Under the pieces are notes generated by a model, which was not told the DNA's origin, made no database searches, and saw only the letters and a list, made by a program, of their open reading frames with translations. A DNA stretch of 64,000 nucleotides from Aeromonas taiwanensis (lineage in GTDB: Bacteria > Pseudomonadota > Gammaproteobacteria > Enterobacterales > Aeromonadaceae), in assembly GCF_000820165.1 (NCBI RefSeq), contig NZ_CDDD01000087.1, positions 84,164 through 148,163 of the forward strand, given 5' to 3'. Shown one piece after another: positions 35,901-45,263 of this stretch (positions are counted from its first letter, which is position 1; every line of letters begins with the position of its first letter). The position numbers and the translations under genes are program-made.

Positions 35901-37816
35901 AAGTCGGTGAGGCCGAGCGCGCCGTCAAGGTGGTGGCGCCCTTGGTGGCCGAGATCGGCTGGCCGCGCTTTGGCGCCAGAGGGGATGAGACCCGGGCGCT
36001 GGTGCAGCTGCGCAACATGAGCGGTGAGGATCAGACCCTCTCCCTTGTCTGGACCCTCAACGGTGGGCTGAAAGCAAACGGCGAGCTGCCCAGTACCCTG
36101 TCCCTCAAAAATGGCGAGGAGCAGTGGCTGACCCTGCCGCTCACCGTGACCGGGGCGAGCGGCGTGGCAAGCCTGCAGTTGGCAGCCAGCGGCAAGGATT
36201 TTGCCATCAGCCGCGACTGGACTCTGCCGCTGCGCTCCCCCTGGCCGGCCGAGACTCGCCAGCGCCATCAGATGCTGGCCCCCGGCCAGCAGATGCGCTT
36301 TGCGCCAGAGGAGCTGGCCGGGCTGGATCGCGCCAACCTGCAGGGGCTGCTCAGCCTCTCCGGCACCCCGCCCTGGGATCCGGCAGCCCAGTGGCAGGCG
36401 CTGGCCGACTACCCCTACGCCTGTCTGGAGCAGACCCTGTCCCGCGCCTGGCCTTACTTGCTGACCACGGCGGATGAGCGCACCGCCTGGAGCAAACCCG
36501 CACAGGGCAATAAGGCGGCGAACGAGGCGGACGTGCAACGCGCCCTGTTGCAACGGCTGCAGCGGTTGCAACTACCAAGCGGCGGTTTTGGCCTCTGGGA
36601 TGGCCGCTCCGACGAGGAGCAGTGGCTCACCGCCTATGCCGCCGACTACCTGCTGGCGCGCAAGGAGACGGGTGATGCAGTGCCGGAGGCCATGCTCAGT
36701 CAGGCGCTGAACCGGCTGCAGAGTTATCTCACCGACAGTCAGTACGGCGAGCGCTGGAGCAGTGCCCCCGAGCACAGCCGGCTGGCCTATCAGGCTTACA
36801 GTGCCTATGTGCTGGCCCGGGTGGGCAAGGCCCCACTCGCTACCTTGCGCCTTGTCTGGGAGCAGCAGGCCGATCACGCTCGCTCCGGTTTGCCGCTCTT
36901 GCACCTCTCGCTGGCGCTCTCGGCCATGGGGGATGAGCAGAATGCCGCCAAGGCCCTCAGCCGGGCACTGGCGACCGAGCGAGGAGACGACTATCTGGGG
37001 GATTACGGCTCTGCGCTGCGCGATCAGGCACTCGAGCTCGCCTTGCTGCGCCAGCACAAGCTGGCTGCGGAGCGCTGGCCTGATCTCAGTGCCAAGGTGG
37101 CCGATACCCTGGCTCACCGTCAGTGGCTCAGTACTCAGGAGCGGCTCGCCCTGCTGCGACTCGCCCGCTTCGATCCGGCCGTCGACTGGCAGGCTAGGGT
37201 GACTTCCTCTCTTGGCAGTGGATCCCTGAGCGGTTCGGCCGCCTTGCAGTTGGGCGCCCCCGAGGCGCTGGCGGTGAGCGCCGTCACCAACGAGGGCAAG
37301 GGATCCCTCTATGTGCAGCGCACTCTGGTCGGTTACCCCGAACAGGCTCCTGTCCGGTTGAGTCAGGGGATGAGCGTGACCCGCAGCTGGTTCAATAGCG
37401 ATGGTCAGCCGTTTGATCCCGCCAAGGTGAAGGTGGGCGATCTGGTGGTGGTGCGGCTCAATGTCAGCAGCGGATCGGCGGTGCCCGATGCCCTGCTGGT
37501 GGAGATGGTGCCTGCTGGCTTTGAGTTGGAGAACCCGGCCCTTGGCAACAGCATCAAGCTCGAAGAGCTCTCCATCGAGGGGAAAGCTGCGTGGCAGAGC
37601 GAGTGGAGCGACTATCTCAAGCATCAGGAGTTTCGCGACGACCGCTACACGGCGGCGCTGGATCTGAGCGCCGGGAGCAACCAGCAACTGGTCTACCTGA
37701 TGCGGGCGGTGACGCCGGGTCGCTATCTGGTGCCGCCGACCCAGGTGGAGGATATGTACCGACCCGAGATCCGGGCTCTGGGTGAGGATATCCACGAGGT
37801 AACGATTTCTGAGTAG
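32960..37816 (+). CDS. yfhM: Bacterial alpha-2-macroglobulin (YfhM-like lipoprotein)
   Basis: This 1618-residue envelope lipoprotein traps attacking proteases. The signal peptide ends in the lipobox LLLTGC (Cys30). A long series of macroglobulin beta domains leads to the thioester motif CLEQ at Cys1155 (YPYACLEQTLSRAWPYL), followed by the alpha-helical thioester domain (about 1180-1400) and a C-terminal receptor-like domain. Its length fits E. coli YfhM (1653). The start is the ATG at 32960 (MRPLIPCPHS); an ATG three codons earlier is also possible. The gene runs directly into pbpC, the classical pairing in which YfhM guards the cell when PbpC repairs a breached wall. Confidence 0.93.
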   Translation: MRPLIPCPHSRLPRLSWWLVGLVALLLTGCGQDKPADKASTTDTTAQPVDGAPNAVVQANARQYRDAPALALVFSGPLTPKASWQSWLAVSEGGKQVQGEWILADDGRTLYFPNVQPDKRYEVSLKAGLGPSPQSWTLKTRPLEAGASFTASGMVLPLRDDLRLPISAVNVDEVNIDFFRVDAEYLPRFLAEYRPGAGMGNWDLEQITQRAKRVFSGRYALSLDPNRRETRLINVKEPQLAEAGVYFAVMSPLGNYDWRKETTYFAVSDMGLSARRYRDQLEVFVSSLASADPLKDVQLSLLDEKGNRLQVQQTDNRGHRRFDPVQGARLLLAEQGSHLAVLRLDGAALDLSTFDLGTQPWQAQQLYLFSGRDLYRPGERLDSEILLKGQDGQLLPGMAVELEVKQPDGQLLEQKRLLPDSLGAAHYGLRLPDDAPLGRWTINLKTATGSRFEWPFLVEEFLPERLKLQLGKGPDGEVTSLDAALTLPLQGDYLYGAPASATKAKAEVKISRATMPFTQWQEFTLGDVLLAEQAKDLEPLNLTLDAQGQGAFSLADELDGVRALGPLEVAYRVSLSEPGGRAVNRSRTQYGWPAGSQWPALKADFVADRVEGGKPLPFQILNLDDKGQPVAGAVKVRLINEYRDYYWHYADGEGWKYEFNSQPYLEQEQTLQLDGKGPTPLTLQLAAGWYRLEVENSQGHQSSLRVEIGSYAWGGGGEQARPDKIAITLDKRAYLAGDKAKVTLVAPRPGKGLLLVEDGDGLRWWQRIELDVAGGDTKDARGEFEIPVSPEWQRHDLHISAQIAAPDSASKPAGKQQGQSLRSVGLVPLTLDREARRLPLTLSAPDKAVPLTRLEVTATSTPNSQGRVVLAAVDRGVLNISDYQPLDPFEIFFGRKRFAQDLFDNYGQVIPPQDGKLARLNYGGDRAPLKKGGALESRVEIAALWSGEVSFDEQGKAVIPLELPNFNGELALMALAWNEQQVGEAERAVKVVAPLVAEIGWPRFGARGDETRALVQLRNMSGEDQTLSLVWTLNGGLKANGELPSTLSLKNGEEQWLTLPLTVTGASGVASLQLAASGKDFAISRDWTLPLRSPWPAETRQRHQMLAPGQQMRFAPEELAGLDRANLQGLLSLSGTPPWDPAAQWQALADYPYACLEQTLSRAWPYLLTTADERTAWSKPAQGNKAANEADVQRALLQRLQRLQLPSGGFGLWDGRSDEEQWLTAYAADYLLARKETGDAVPEAMLSQALNRLQSYLTDSQYGERWSSAPEHSRLAYQAYSAYVLARVGKAPLATLRLVWEQQADHARSGLPLLHLSLALSAMGDEQNAAKALSRALATERGDDYLGDYGSALRDQALELALLRQHKLAAERWPDLSAKVADTLAHRQWLSTQERLALLRLARFDPAVDWQARVTSSLGSGSLSGSAALQLGAPEALAVSAVTNEGKGSLYVQRTLVGYPEQAPVRLSQGMSVTRSWFNSDGQPFDPAKVKVGDLVVVRLNVSSGSAVPDALLVEMVPAGFELENPALGNSIKLEELSIEGKAAWQSEWSDYLKHQEFRDDRYTAALDLSAGSNQQLVYLMRAVTPGRYLVPPTQVEDMYRPEIRALGEDIHEVTISE

Positions 37817-37859
37817 CTGGCGCTGGCTTGGTGGCCTGCCACGCTGGCTGCGCTTTTCG

Positions 37860-40109
37860 GTGCTGGGCGTTGTAGCACTGCTCCTGTCATTGCTGGCGCT
37901 GGATCGTATGTTCCCGCCGCCGCCACTCGACCCGGCCTATGCGCGGGTGGTGCTCGACATGAAGGGGCGACCGCTGCGCGCCTTTGCCGATACCAGCGGC
38001 GTGTGGCGTTACCCCGTGACCCTGGAGCAGGTCTCCCCCCGCTATATCGAGGCGCTGCTGGGCTACGAGGATCGCTACTTCTGGCGTCATCCCGGGGTCA
38101 ATCCGGTGGCCATGGTGCGCGGGGTCTGGCAGTGGCTGCGCTACGGGCGGGCCGTGTCGGGCGGCTCGACCCTCACCATGCAGGTGGCCCGCCTTATCGA
38201 GCCCTATCACAGGAGCGTGCCCGGCAAGCTGCGCCAGATGGCGCGCGCGCTGCAGCTGGAGTGGCACCATGACAAGCGCACCCTGCTCACCGTCTACCTC
38301 AACCGGGCGCCGTTTGGCGGCAACCTGGAGGGGGTGCAGGCGGCAAGTTTTGCCTATCTCGGCAAGAGTGCCGCCAGGCTGACCCATGCCGAGGCTGCGC
38401 TCTTGGCGGTGCTGCCGCAGGCCCCCAGCCGCAACCGGCCGGACCGGCATCCCGAGCGGGCCCGCACCGCCCGCGACAAGGTGATGCAGCGGCTGGTGGC
38501 GCAGGACGTCTGGCCCGAGCAGGTGTGGTTGGAGGGGCGCATCGAACCGGTGCTGGCCCGTGGTCACTTCACGCCGATGGAGGCGCCGCTGTTTGCCCGC
38601 CTCGCCGCCGACAATCAGGCCGGGGCGCTGGTGCATACCACCATAGACGGCGATCTGCAGCGCTGGCTGGAGGGGCGGGTGGCGAGCTATATCCGCCGCT
38701 TCCCCGAGCAGACCTCAGCAGCGTTGCTCCTGGTAGACAACAAAACCATGGCGGTGCGCGCCTATGTGGGCAGCGCCGAGTATGGCAATTTGCGCCGCCA
38801 CGGTTACCTCGACATGGTGCAGGCGATCCGCTCTCCCGGCTCCACCCTCAAGCCCTTCATCTACGGTCTGGCCATGGACGAGGGGTTGGTGCATTCGGCC
38901 TCCCTGCTCTCCGATGCGCCGAGGCTCGGGTCTGATTATCGCCCCGCCAACTTTTCCGGCGCCTTTCAGGGGCCGGTGACGCTTGCCCAGGCGCTGCAGC
39001 AATCCCTCAATGTGCCGGCGGTGCAGGTGCTGGAGGCGCTCGGGCCCGACAAGCTGGTCAGCCGCCTCGACAATGCCGGAGTGCGGCTGGCGCTCTCCGA
39101 CAAGCCCAACCCGGCCATCGCGCTGGGTGCGGCGGGGATCCGACTCGAGCAACTGGTGGCGCTCTACAGCGCACTGACCCGGCAGGGACAGGTGGCAATG
39201 CCGGTCTGGCTGGCGGGGCAGCAGGCGGTATCGCGCCCCTTGCTGAGCCCTGGGGCGGCCTGGATCATCTGGCAAATATTGAGCGCGCAGGGGCGGGCGG
39301 ATCAGCCCTTTGCCAGCGAGGCGACCGGCCGGGTCAACCGGCTGGCCTGGAAGACCGGCACCAGCTACGGCTATCGCGACAGCTGGGCCATGGGGGTCTC
39401 CGGTCGCTGGACCATCGGCGTCTGGCTGGGGCGCCCCGACGGCACCCCCATGCCCGGTTTTTACGGCCAGAGCGCGGCGGTGCCGCTGCTGCTCTCCGTC
39501 TACTCGCGACTGGCTGACAACAGCCCTCTGCCGATGCAGCCCAACACGGTGAGCGAGGCCGAAGTTTGCTGGCCGCTGGGGCGCAGGGTGAGCGCGACCC
39601 TGCCTGAGACCTGTTTGCAGCGCCAGAGCGCCTGGTTGCTGGAAGGGCGCGATCCCCCCACCTTGCCGGATCCCATGGATTGGCCCTCGCCGCTGCGCCA
39701 GGTTGCGTTGACCGATCAGGGAAAACCCACTCTGAGCCGCTGTCAGGATGCGGCGCAATCCGGTTTTCGGGTGCTCTGGCCATTGTCGCTGGAGCCGTGG
39801 CGCTCACCCGGCGAGCGACGGCAGGCGCTGCTGGCAAGCCATTGTGCGGGGGAAGGGCAGAGCGCCGAGCTGCAGGCCCCCATCCGCATCCTGGCGCTGG
39901 GGGAGGGGAATCTTGTTCGCAGCCAGCGTTACCGGCTGCAACCCAGGGTGCTGGGAGGCGTCGGCAAACAGGCCTGGTTTCTCAACGGCCAGCGGCTGCG
40001 CTGGGACGGGGATCAGGTGCTGAGCGAGGCGGGCCGCTACCAGCTGGTGGTGGTGGACGAGGCGGGCAACAGCGATCGCATCGAATTTCGGCTGGAAAAC
40101 CCCTCCTGA
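37860..40109 (+). CDS. pbpC: Penicillin-binding protein 1C
   Basis: This bifunctional murein synthase is anchored in the inner membrane. An N-terminal helix (LGVVALLLSLLAL) is followed by a transglycosylase domain, with YEDRYFWRHPGVNP, SGGSTLTMQVARLI and YLNRAPFGGNLEGV. The transpeptidase domain has the SxxK-type SPGSTLKPFIYG, SLN and KTGTS motifs. A C-terminal PbpC-specific domain (about 655-745) completes it. The first standard start is GTG at 37860, giving 749 residues (E. coli 770). The frame is open back to 37803 and encodes a plausible basic cytoplasmic leader (RWLGGLPRWLRFS), so a non-standard start (CTG at 37809) deserves attention. Confidence 0.9.
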   Translation: MLGVVALLLSLLALDRMFPPPPLDPAYARVVLDMKGRPLRAFADTSGVWRYPVTLEQVSPRYIEALLGYEDRYFWRHPGVNPVAMVRGVWQWLRYGRAVSGGSTLTMQVARLIEPYHRSVPGKLRQMARALQLEWHHDKRTLLTVYLNRAPFGGNLEGVQAASFAYLGKSAARLTHAEAALLAVLPQAPSRNRPDRHPERARTARDKVMQRLVAQDVWPEQVWLEGRIEPVLARGHFTPMEAPLFARLAADNQAGALVHTTIDGDLQRWLEGRVASYIRRFPEQTSAALLLVDNKTMAVRAYVGSAEYGNLRRHGYLDMVQAIRSPGSTLKPFIYGLAMDEGLVHSASLLSDAPRLGSDYRPANFSGAFQGPVTLAQALQQSLNVPAVQVLEALGPDKLVSRLDNAGVRLALSDKPNPAIALGAAGIRLEQLVALYSALTRQGQVAMPVWLAGQQAVSRPLLSPGAAWIIWQILSAQGRADQPFASEATGRVNRLAWKTGTSYGYRDSWAMGVSGRWTIGVWLGRPDGTPMPGFYGQSAAVPLLLSVYSRLADNSPLPMQPNTVSEAEVCWPLGRRVSATLPETCLQRQSAWLLEGRDPPTLPDPMDWPSPLRQVALTDQGKPTLSRCQDAAQSGFRVLWPLSLEPWRSPGERRQALLASHCAGEGQSAELQAPIRILALGEGNLVRSQRYRLQPRVLGGVGKQAWFLNGQRLRWDGDQVLSEAGRYQLVVVDEAGNSDRIEFRLENPS

Positions 40110-40137
40110 GGGACGTGGTGGTGAGCGCCAGAATATT

Positions 40138-40167
40138 GACGGCATCGTGAATGGCTCCGATGCCGTC
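40138..40167 (+). repeat. Hairpin after pbpC
   Basis: The perfect arms GACGGCATCG (40138-40147) and CGATGCCGTC (40158-40167) flank a 10-base loop. It sits between convergent pbpC and the next gene. There is no T tract, so it is a possible weak terminator or 3'-end stabiliser. Confidence 0.5.
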
Positions 40168-40202
40168 AGCTGAATGTCGATTCCCCGGCAGGGGGCGGGG
40201 AG

Positions 40203-41162
40203 TCAGGGTTTGACCTGACCCAGCCGGGTGAAGAAGTGCTGACTCTTGCGCTGGTGGAAGTGGCTCTTCTTGATGGGGTGAAACACCAGGTTGCTTCCGG
40301 GGTGGCTCGCCTTGAGGCGGTGGATCATTGCCATGGCTGGTAAGCCTGTACTGACGAGCGTGGTGAGCGGCAGGCTGACCGTCTCGGGCCCCAGCAGCGG
40401 GTTGAGCCCCTGCTGGGCCTGCTCGAAGCGGGTCAGCACGGCGGGCGCGGCGTAGCCGCTGCCCAGCATGGCGAGCAGGGCGTCGAGGGCCTGATGGAAC
40501 TCGGCCAGGCGCTGGCGAAAGCCACTGCGGCTGCGCAGGGCAATAAGCTCTGCAAAGGGGATCTCGCTTAAGTTGACGGGCACTCGCAGCGGGATCTCGA
40601 GATGGAAGCAATCCTGGCCGCCGCGATTGTGGTAGCGGGACTCGAGCAGATGGAGCAGCCGGTCCAGATAGTCGTGATCTGTAATGAGCGCCCCCTCATT
40701 GGCGAGTGCCCACTCGCGGGCGAGCCGCATGGAGAGCAGATTCGCGAAGCGCCGCGCCATCCTGATCCCCCCCTCGTCCCGGCTGGCAAAGCCGTGGGCG
40801 AGGCAAAACCCGTGCAACTGCTCAAGGCCGGCCTGGGCGGGGCAGAAGCAGTCGTGGTTGGCTGGCATGCGCCAGCGGGCGATGAGTTCTTTGTTGCCAA
40901 ACACCTTGTGGCGGACGAAGTCGGGGGTGACCAGGCCGGCAATCTGACTCTCTATCTGGGGGGTGATGGCGGCAAAGAAGGCAGGCTCGGGCGGTTCGGC
41001 CAGCAGGTCGGTCTGCCGGCGCAGGGTCTCCAGCAGCGCGGTGAGACCGCTCTTTTCGCTCACGGTGAAGACGAAGGCGAGCCGTTCCAGGTAGAGCAGG
41101 GCAAACTTGAGCCAGAGTTCATCCCGCACTTCCATGCCGGGGTAGTAGATATGGGTTTTCAT
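40203..41162 (-). CDS. Unrecognised conserved-type protein (DUF6236-like start)
   Basis: This 319-residue soluble protein carries no catalytic motif that I recognise. It starts MKTHIYYPGMEVRDELWLKFALLYLERL, which recalls the N-terminal pattern of DUF6236 proteins, but I cannot confirm membership. It has a helical middle (about 130-280) and a very basic C-terminus (HPIKKSHFHQRKSQHF), with no signal peptide or membrane helix. I use the ATG at 41162; a TTG at 41204 is possible. It is monocistronic, divergent from thiI and convergent with pbpC. Confidence 0.6.
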   Translation of the reverse strand: MKTHIYYPGMEVRDELWLKFALLYLERLAFVFTVSEKSGLTALLETLRRQTDLLAEPPEPAFFAAITPQIESQIAGLVTPDFVRHKVFGNKELIARWRMPANHDCFCPAQAGLEQLHGFCLAHGFASRDEGGIRMARRFANLLSMRLAREWALANEGALITDHDYLDRLLHLLESRYHNRGGQDCFHLEIPLRVPVNLSEIPFAELIALRSRSGFRQRLAEFHQALDALLAMLGSGYAAPAVLTRFEQAQQGLNPLLGPETVSLPLTTLVSTGLPAMAMIHRLKASHPGSNLVFHPIKKSHFHQRKSQHFFTRLGQVKP

Positions 41163-41281
41163 GGGTGTCGTGTTGCCGGGGCGCAGGTTGGGGAATATAC
41201 GCAAGATGGCCAGGGTGCGGCAAACATTGCGTGGGGGAATGTGAGCAACCGCTCATCCAGTAGGCGCTGGGCACAAAGTTC

Positions 41282-41290
41282 TGATATAAT
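41282..41290 (+). promoter_or_regulatory. Extended -10 promoter of thiI
   Basis: The sequence TGATATAAT at 41282-41290 is a perfect extended -10 box (TGnTATAAT). No good -35 is visible, as is common for this class. A GC-rich discriminator follows, and the ATG lies 37 bases downstream. Confidence 0.6.
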
Positions 41291-41326
41291 TCGCGCCCTT
41301 AAATCAAGGTCACCCGAGTCAATACC

Positions 41327-42775
41327 ATGAAGTTCATTATCAAGCTGTTCCCGGAAATCACCATCAAGAGCAAGTCGGTTCGCCAGCGTTTCATCAAGAT
41401 ACTGCAGGGCAACATCCGCAACGTCCTGCGACGCTTCGACGACGACGCCCGAGTGCGGATGGACTGGGACAAGCTGATCGTGAGCTCCCGCAATGACCAG
41501 TTCCGTGAACAGGCCATCGAAGCCCTGGCCTGTATTCCCGGCATTCAAGCCTTCCTCGAGGTGCAGGCGAGCAAGTTTACCGACCTGCACGACATCTTCG
41601 AGCAGGTGAAAGCCGTGTGGGGTGACCAGCTCGAGGGGAAAACCTTCTGCGTGCGCGCCAAGCGCCACGGCAAGCACGAGTTCTCGTCGCTCGAGATCGA
41701 ACGCTATGTGGGCGGCGGCCTGAACCAGCACTGCGTGAGCAACGGCGTGCGCCTCAAGAACCCGGACGTGAAGATCAACCTCGAGATCGACGGCGAGGAG
41801 TTGTTCATCGTCAGCGCCATCCACCAGGGCCTGAGCGGCATGCCCATCGCTACCCAGGAAGATGTGCTGAGCCTGCTCTCCGGCGGGTTTGACTCCGGCG
41901 TGGCCTCCTTCCAGTTCATCAAGCGCGGCTGCCGGGTGCACTACTGCTTCTTCAATCTGGGCGGCGCCGCTCACGAGATCGGCGTCAAGCAGGTGGCCTA
42001 TCACCTGTGGAACCGTTTCGGCTCCTCCCACCGGGTGCGTTTCACCGCAGTAGACTTCGAGCCCGTGGTAGCCGAGATCCTCGAGAAGATCGACAACGGC
42101 CAGATGGGGGTGGTGCTCAAGCGGATGATGATGCGCGCCGCCGCCAAGGTGGCTGACGAGTTCCAGATCCCGGCCCTGGTGACCGGTGAGTGTGTGGGCC
42201 AGGTCTCCAGCCAGACCCTGACCAACCTGAACGTCATCGACCGGGTGACCGACAAGGTGATCCTGCGCCCCCTCATCACCTGGGACAAGCCGGATATCAT
42301 CAGCGAAGCCCGTCGCATCGGTACCCTGGAGTTTGCCGAGACCATGCCGGAGTATTGCGGCGTCATCTCCAAGAAGCCGACCGTGAAGGCGGATCTGGCG
42401 CGCATTGAGGCGGAAGAGGAGAACTTCGACTTTGCCATTCTGGACAAGGTAGTGGCCGAGGCCCGTTACCTTGACATCCGCCGCATCGGTGAAGAGACCG
42501 CCGCCGAGGTGCAGGAGGTGGAGACCACCGCCGAGAGCGGTGACGATGAGGTGATCCTGGATATCCGCTCCATGGACGAACACGACGAGAAGCCGCTGGT
42601 GGTGGAAGGGCGTGAAGTGATCCATGTCCCCTTCTTCAAGCTGGCCACCGCCTTTGGCGATCTGCCTCAGGAGAAGACCTACCTGCTCTATTGCGACCGC
42701 GGCGTGATGAGCAAGCTGCAGGCGCTCTACCTCAAAGAGAAGGGCTTTGCCAACGTCAAGGTCTATCGCCCCTGA
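41327..42775 (+). CDS. thiI: tRNA 4-thiouridine synthase / ThiS sulfur carrier
   Basis: ThiI makes 4-thiouridine at tRNA position 8 and supplies sulfur for thiamine. It has 482 residues, the E. coli length. In order, it has a ferredoxin-like and THUMP region (residues 1-165), an ATP PP-loop ([12 protein letters not shown] near 184) and a C-terminal rhodanese domain. Cys344 (MPEYCGV) and Cys456 (LLYCDRG) fall at the same positions as the disulfide pair of E. coli ThiI. It is monocistronic, with an extended -10 promoter and a terminator. Confidence 0.97.
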   Translation: MKFIIKLFPEITIKSKSVRQRFIKILQGNIRNVLRRFDDDARVRMDWDKLIVSSRNDQFREQAIEALACIPGIQAFLEVQASKFTDLHDIFEQVKAVWGDQLEGKTFCVRAKRHGKHEFSSLEIERYVGGGLNQHCVSNGVRLKNPDVKINLEIDGEELFIVSAIHQGLSGMPIATQEDVLSLLSGGFDSGVASFQFIKRGCRVHYCFFNLGGAAHEIGVKQVAYHLWNRFGSSHRVRFTAVDFEPVVAEILEKIDNGQMGVVLKRMMMRAAAKVADEFQIPALVTGECVGQVSSQTLTNLNVIDRVTDKVILRPLITWDKPDIISEARRIGTLEFAETMPEYCGVISKKPTVKADLARIEAEEENFDFAILDKVVAEARYLDIRRIGEETAAEVQEVETTAESGDDEVILDIRSMDEHDEKPLVVEGREVIHVPFFKLATAFGDLPQEKTYLLYCDRGVMSKLQALYLKEKGFANVKVYRP

Positions 42776-42794
42776 TCCGGCGAACCTCCGCCCA

Positions 42795-42826
42795 CAAAAA
42801 ATCCGGCCATGTGCCGGATTTTTTTA
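42795..42826 (+). terminator. Bidirectional terminator, thiI / exported protein gene
   Basis: The stem ATCCGGC/GCCGGAT (42801-42819) has A's on its left and T's on its right, so it can terminate both convergent genes. Confidence 0.85.
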
Positions 42827-42843
42827 TTTCACTCGGGATGACG

Positions 42844-43248
42844 TCAGGGGCAGGGGACGGGCGTAAAGGTGGATTGCCCCTGGCAGCGCCAGCCCATTTC
42901 GGCCTGACGCATCTGCCACAGATTGTTGCTGCGAAACAGGGTCAGGATATAGAGGATGTCGCTCCTTTGGCCGTCGAGGGCCACCGAGAGCACCAGATCG
43001 TTGTCCAGCTGCTGGGCATGGATACGGGTAGGCACGTCTTCATGGCCGACGAAACGGCGAGCCACCTCACGATAGTCGTTGACCCAGCTTTGCTGGCTGC
43101 TGCTCGCCTGACGGATCTGCTGGTTGAACTGCTGCACCGGGGTGGATGCCAGACGTCCGAACAGGGTCTGTGCCCCCGCATGAGCCGCCGCGACCGTCAT
43201 CAGAACAAGCGTGGTAATGAGCCCAAGTTTTTGCATGAGAGAATGCAT
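42844..43248 (-). CDS. Small exported protein of unknown function
   Basis: This 134-residue predicted periplasmic protein has a signal peptide MHSLMQKLGLITTLVLMTVAAAHA. The mature part is about 110 residues, with helical QQFNQQIRQASSSQQSWVNDYREVARRF and a C-terminal LWQMRQAEMGWRCQGQSTF...CP holding two Cys that could form a disulfide. I do not recognise the family. Possible starts are the ATG at 43248 or 43236; neither has a strong ribosome binding site. The frame stays open far upstream, but that part overlaps another gene and is not coding. Confidence 0.65.
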   Translation of the reverse strand: MHSLMQKLGLITTLVLMTVAAAHAGAQTLFGRLASTPVQQFNQQIRQASSSQQSWVNDYREVARRFVGHEDVPTRIHAQQLDNDLVLSVALDGQRSDILYILTLFRSNNLWQMRQAEMGWRCQGQSTFTPVPCP

Positions 43249-43349
43249 TGAGAGAGTCCGGATTGAAACGACTCCTGTATGACAACAGAAAAGCGGACTT
43301 GGTTCAATCTCGCCCCGGTCAGGGTGGGAGCTGGCCCACCCTGACCGGT

Positions 43350-43982
43350 TCAGTTGCGCTGCAGCGAGAAGGTGGGCAGGGAGAGATGCCAGTAGATGGC
43401 CGCCACGCGCAGGCCGAATACCCCCAGCATGCTGATGAGCATGGCGCTCACCCTCTCCACCCCGACCTCCAGTGACAGGGTATAGAGGATGCCCCCCAGG
43501 ATGCAGGCGGTAGCGTAGATCTCCTTTTGCAGCACCATGGGTACCTCCCGGGCCAGGACGTCCCGGATCATGCCACCCGCCACCCCGGTCATGGTCCCCA
43601 TGAGGATGGCAATCAGCCCGGAGGTGCCAAAATTGAGCGCCTTCTGGGCACCTATGACCGTAAAGAGCGCCAGCCCGAAGGCATCGGCCACTGGCAACAC
43701 ATACCAGGGCATGCGGCGGGGCAACTTGACCATCCACATGCCGATGAGCGCCGTGGCGATCACTACCCAGATATAGAGGGTGTCGCGCACCCAGAACACC
43801 GGGGTCGCCCCCAGGATCATGTCGCGGATAGTGCCGCCGCCGATGGCGGTGACAGCGGCCAGCACCATGACACCGAAACCATCCATCCTGAGCCGCCCAG
43901 CCACCAATACCCCCGAAAACGCAAATACCGCAGTACCAAACATGTCGCTGATGTAAACAATCTGCTCAACCAGAGTCTGCAT
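43350..43982 (-). CDS. TRIC-type cation channel protein (UPF0126, YadS/YicG-like)
   Basis: This 210-residue protein has seven membrane helices. Two repeated halves carry glycine-rich kinked motifs, [16 protein letters not shown] and [15 protein letters not shown], the hallmark of bacterial TRIC channels (UPF0126). Its length matches E. coli YadS (207). The start is the ATG at 43982 ([13 protein letters not shown]). It probably conducts monovalent cations, with physiological role unknown. It is divergent from the flagellin genes. Confidence 0.85.
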   Translation of the reverse strand: MQTLVEQIVYISDMFGTAVFAFSGVLVAGRLRMDGFGVMVLAAVTAIGGGTIRDMILGATPVFWVRDTLYIWVVIATALIGMWMVKLPRRMPWYVLPVADAFGLALFTVIGAQKALNFGTSGLIAILMGTMTGVAGGMIRDVLAREVPMVLQKEIYATACILGGILYTLSLEVGVERVSAMLISMLGVFGLRVAAIYWHLSLPTFSLQRN

Positions 43983-44363
43983 GGAGAACAACTCACGTCC
44001 AATAGATGATGGGGCGGCGATTTTAGGGGCAAGCCGTGGGGATGAACAATGGAGGAGTGCAAAAGTGAGAGCCAGCGCCGGTTTCTGGATACGTGGCCTG
44101 GATGGCCGCCTCGCCTTGTCTGGCGCGGGATCCGCCCCTTTGCCCATGGGCTGGGTGCGCACGGCGGGAAAAAATCCCGAATTTTTCCTCAAGGGTGAGG
44201 GATTGAGGCCGATATATAGGTTAGGCGGCGATTACTGCCATAAAGGCAGAAAAAAGAAATTAAAGTCTCACGAAAAGACGCCGTTAACTAAACATATCAG
44301 GCACAAAACAAAAGAAAGCCTGAGTGAATTAAAGATAAATTTTAATAGCTTAGGAGAAAAGTC
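43983..44363. other. Intergenic region upstream of flagellin 1
   Basis: These 381 bases carry no convincing gene. The half next to the TRIC gene is GC-rich and must contain its promoter. The part from 44190 is AT-rich and holds the flagellin sigma-28 promoter and a roughly 70-base leader with ribosome binding site TAGGAG. Confidence 0.6.
44261..44287 (+). promoter_or_regulatory. Sigma-28 (FliA) promoter of flagellin 1
   Basis: TAAAGTCT, 11 bases, GCCGTTAA: a near-perfect match to the FliA consensus TAAAGTTT-N11-GCCGATAA. Confidence 0.88.
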
Positions 44364-45263
44364 ATGAGTCTGTATATCAATACCAACGTTTCATCGCTCA
44401 ACGCTCAGCGTAACATGATGAACAGCACCAAATCCCTGGATACCTCCTACACCCGTCTGGCCTCCGGCCTGCGCATCAACAGCGCGAAAGACGATGCGGC
44501 CGGCCTGCAGATCTCCAACCGTCTGACCTCTCAGGTGAACGGTCTGGATCAGGGTAACCGCAACGCCAACGACGGCATCTCCCTGGCGCAGACCGCTGAA
44601 GGGGCCATGGACGAAGTGACCGGCATGCTGCAACGTATGCGCACCCTGGCCCAGCAATCTGCCAACGGCTCCAACTCTGCCAAGGATCGTGAGGCCCTGC
44701 AGAAGGAAGTGGATCAGCTGGGTGCAGAGATCAACCGTATCTCCACCGCCACTACCTTTGCAGGTACCAAGCTGCTCGATGGCACCTTTGGTGGTACCTT
44801 CCAGGTCGGTGCAGATGCCAACCAGACCATCGGATTCAGTCTGAGTCAGGCCGATGGCTTCAGCATCTCCGGGATTGCTGCAGCAGCGGCAACCACTATT
44901 GCCACCACGGCCGCAGCCGTTGGCATTTCAACCGTCTTTGTCGGTGGTAGCGCCGGTGGCATCAGCATCAGCAGCCAGAGCAACGCCCAAAACGTACTGG
45001 CTGCCGTTGATTCCATGTTGACCGTAGTTGACAGCAAGCGTGCCGAACTGGGTGCGGTGCAGAACCGGCTGGATTCTACCATCCGCAACCAGGCCAACAT
45101 CTCCGAGAACGTGAGCGCCGCCCGCTCCCGTATCCGCGATGCGGACTTCGCGACCGAGACTGCGAACATGACCAAACAGAACATTCTGCAGCAGGCCGCC
45201 TCCAGCATCCTGGCCCAGGCCAACCAGCGTCCGCAGTCTGCACTCTCCCTGCTGCAAAACTAA
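44364..45263 (+). CDS. flaA: Polar flagellin 1
   Basis: This 299-residue filament subunit has no cleaved signal and is exported by the flagellar type III system. The conserved N-terminal D0/D1 helices begin [26 protein letters not shown], and the C-terminal D1/D0 part ends [14 protein letters not shown]. Both are nearly identical to the next two flagellins. The central region (about 165-210) is short, variable and rich in Ala, Thr and Ser. Such Ser/Thr are the usual sites for pseudaminic acid, whose genes lie downstream. It differs from its two neighbours at the first residues (MSLY rather than MAMF), has its own sigma-28 promoter and lacks the long structured leader. Confidence 0.92.
   Translation: MSLYINTNVSSLNAQRNMMNSTKSLDTSYTRLASGLRINSAKDDAAGLQISNRLTSQVNGLDQGNRNANDGISLAQTAEGAMDEVTGMLQRMRTLAQQSANGSNSAKDREALQKEVDQLGAEINRISTATTFAGTKLLDGTFGGTFQVGADANQTIGFSLSQADGFSISGIAAAAATTIATTAAAVGISTVFVGGSAGGISISSQSNAQNVLAAVDSMLTVVDSKRAELGAVQNRLDSTIRNQANISENVSAARSRIRDADFATETANMTKQNILQQAASSILAQANQRPQSALSLLQN

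Noticed and set aside
34589..36571. A minus-strand open frame of about 660 codons inside yfhM
   Set aside because: It is a shadow of a GC-rich gene. The product is rich in Gln, His, Arg and Leu, and the plus-strand alpha-2-macroglobulin with intact thioester motif explains the DNA.
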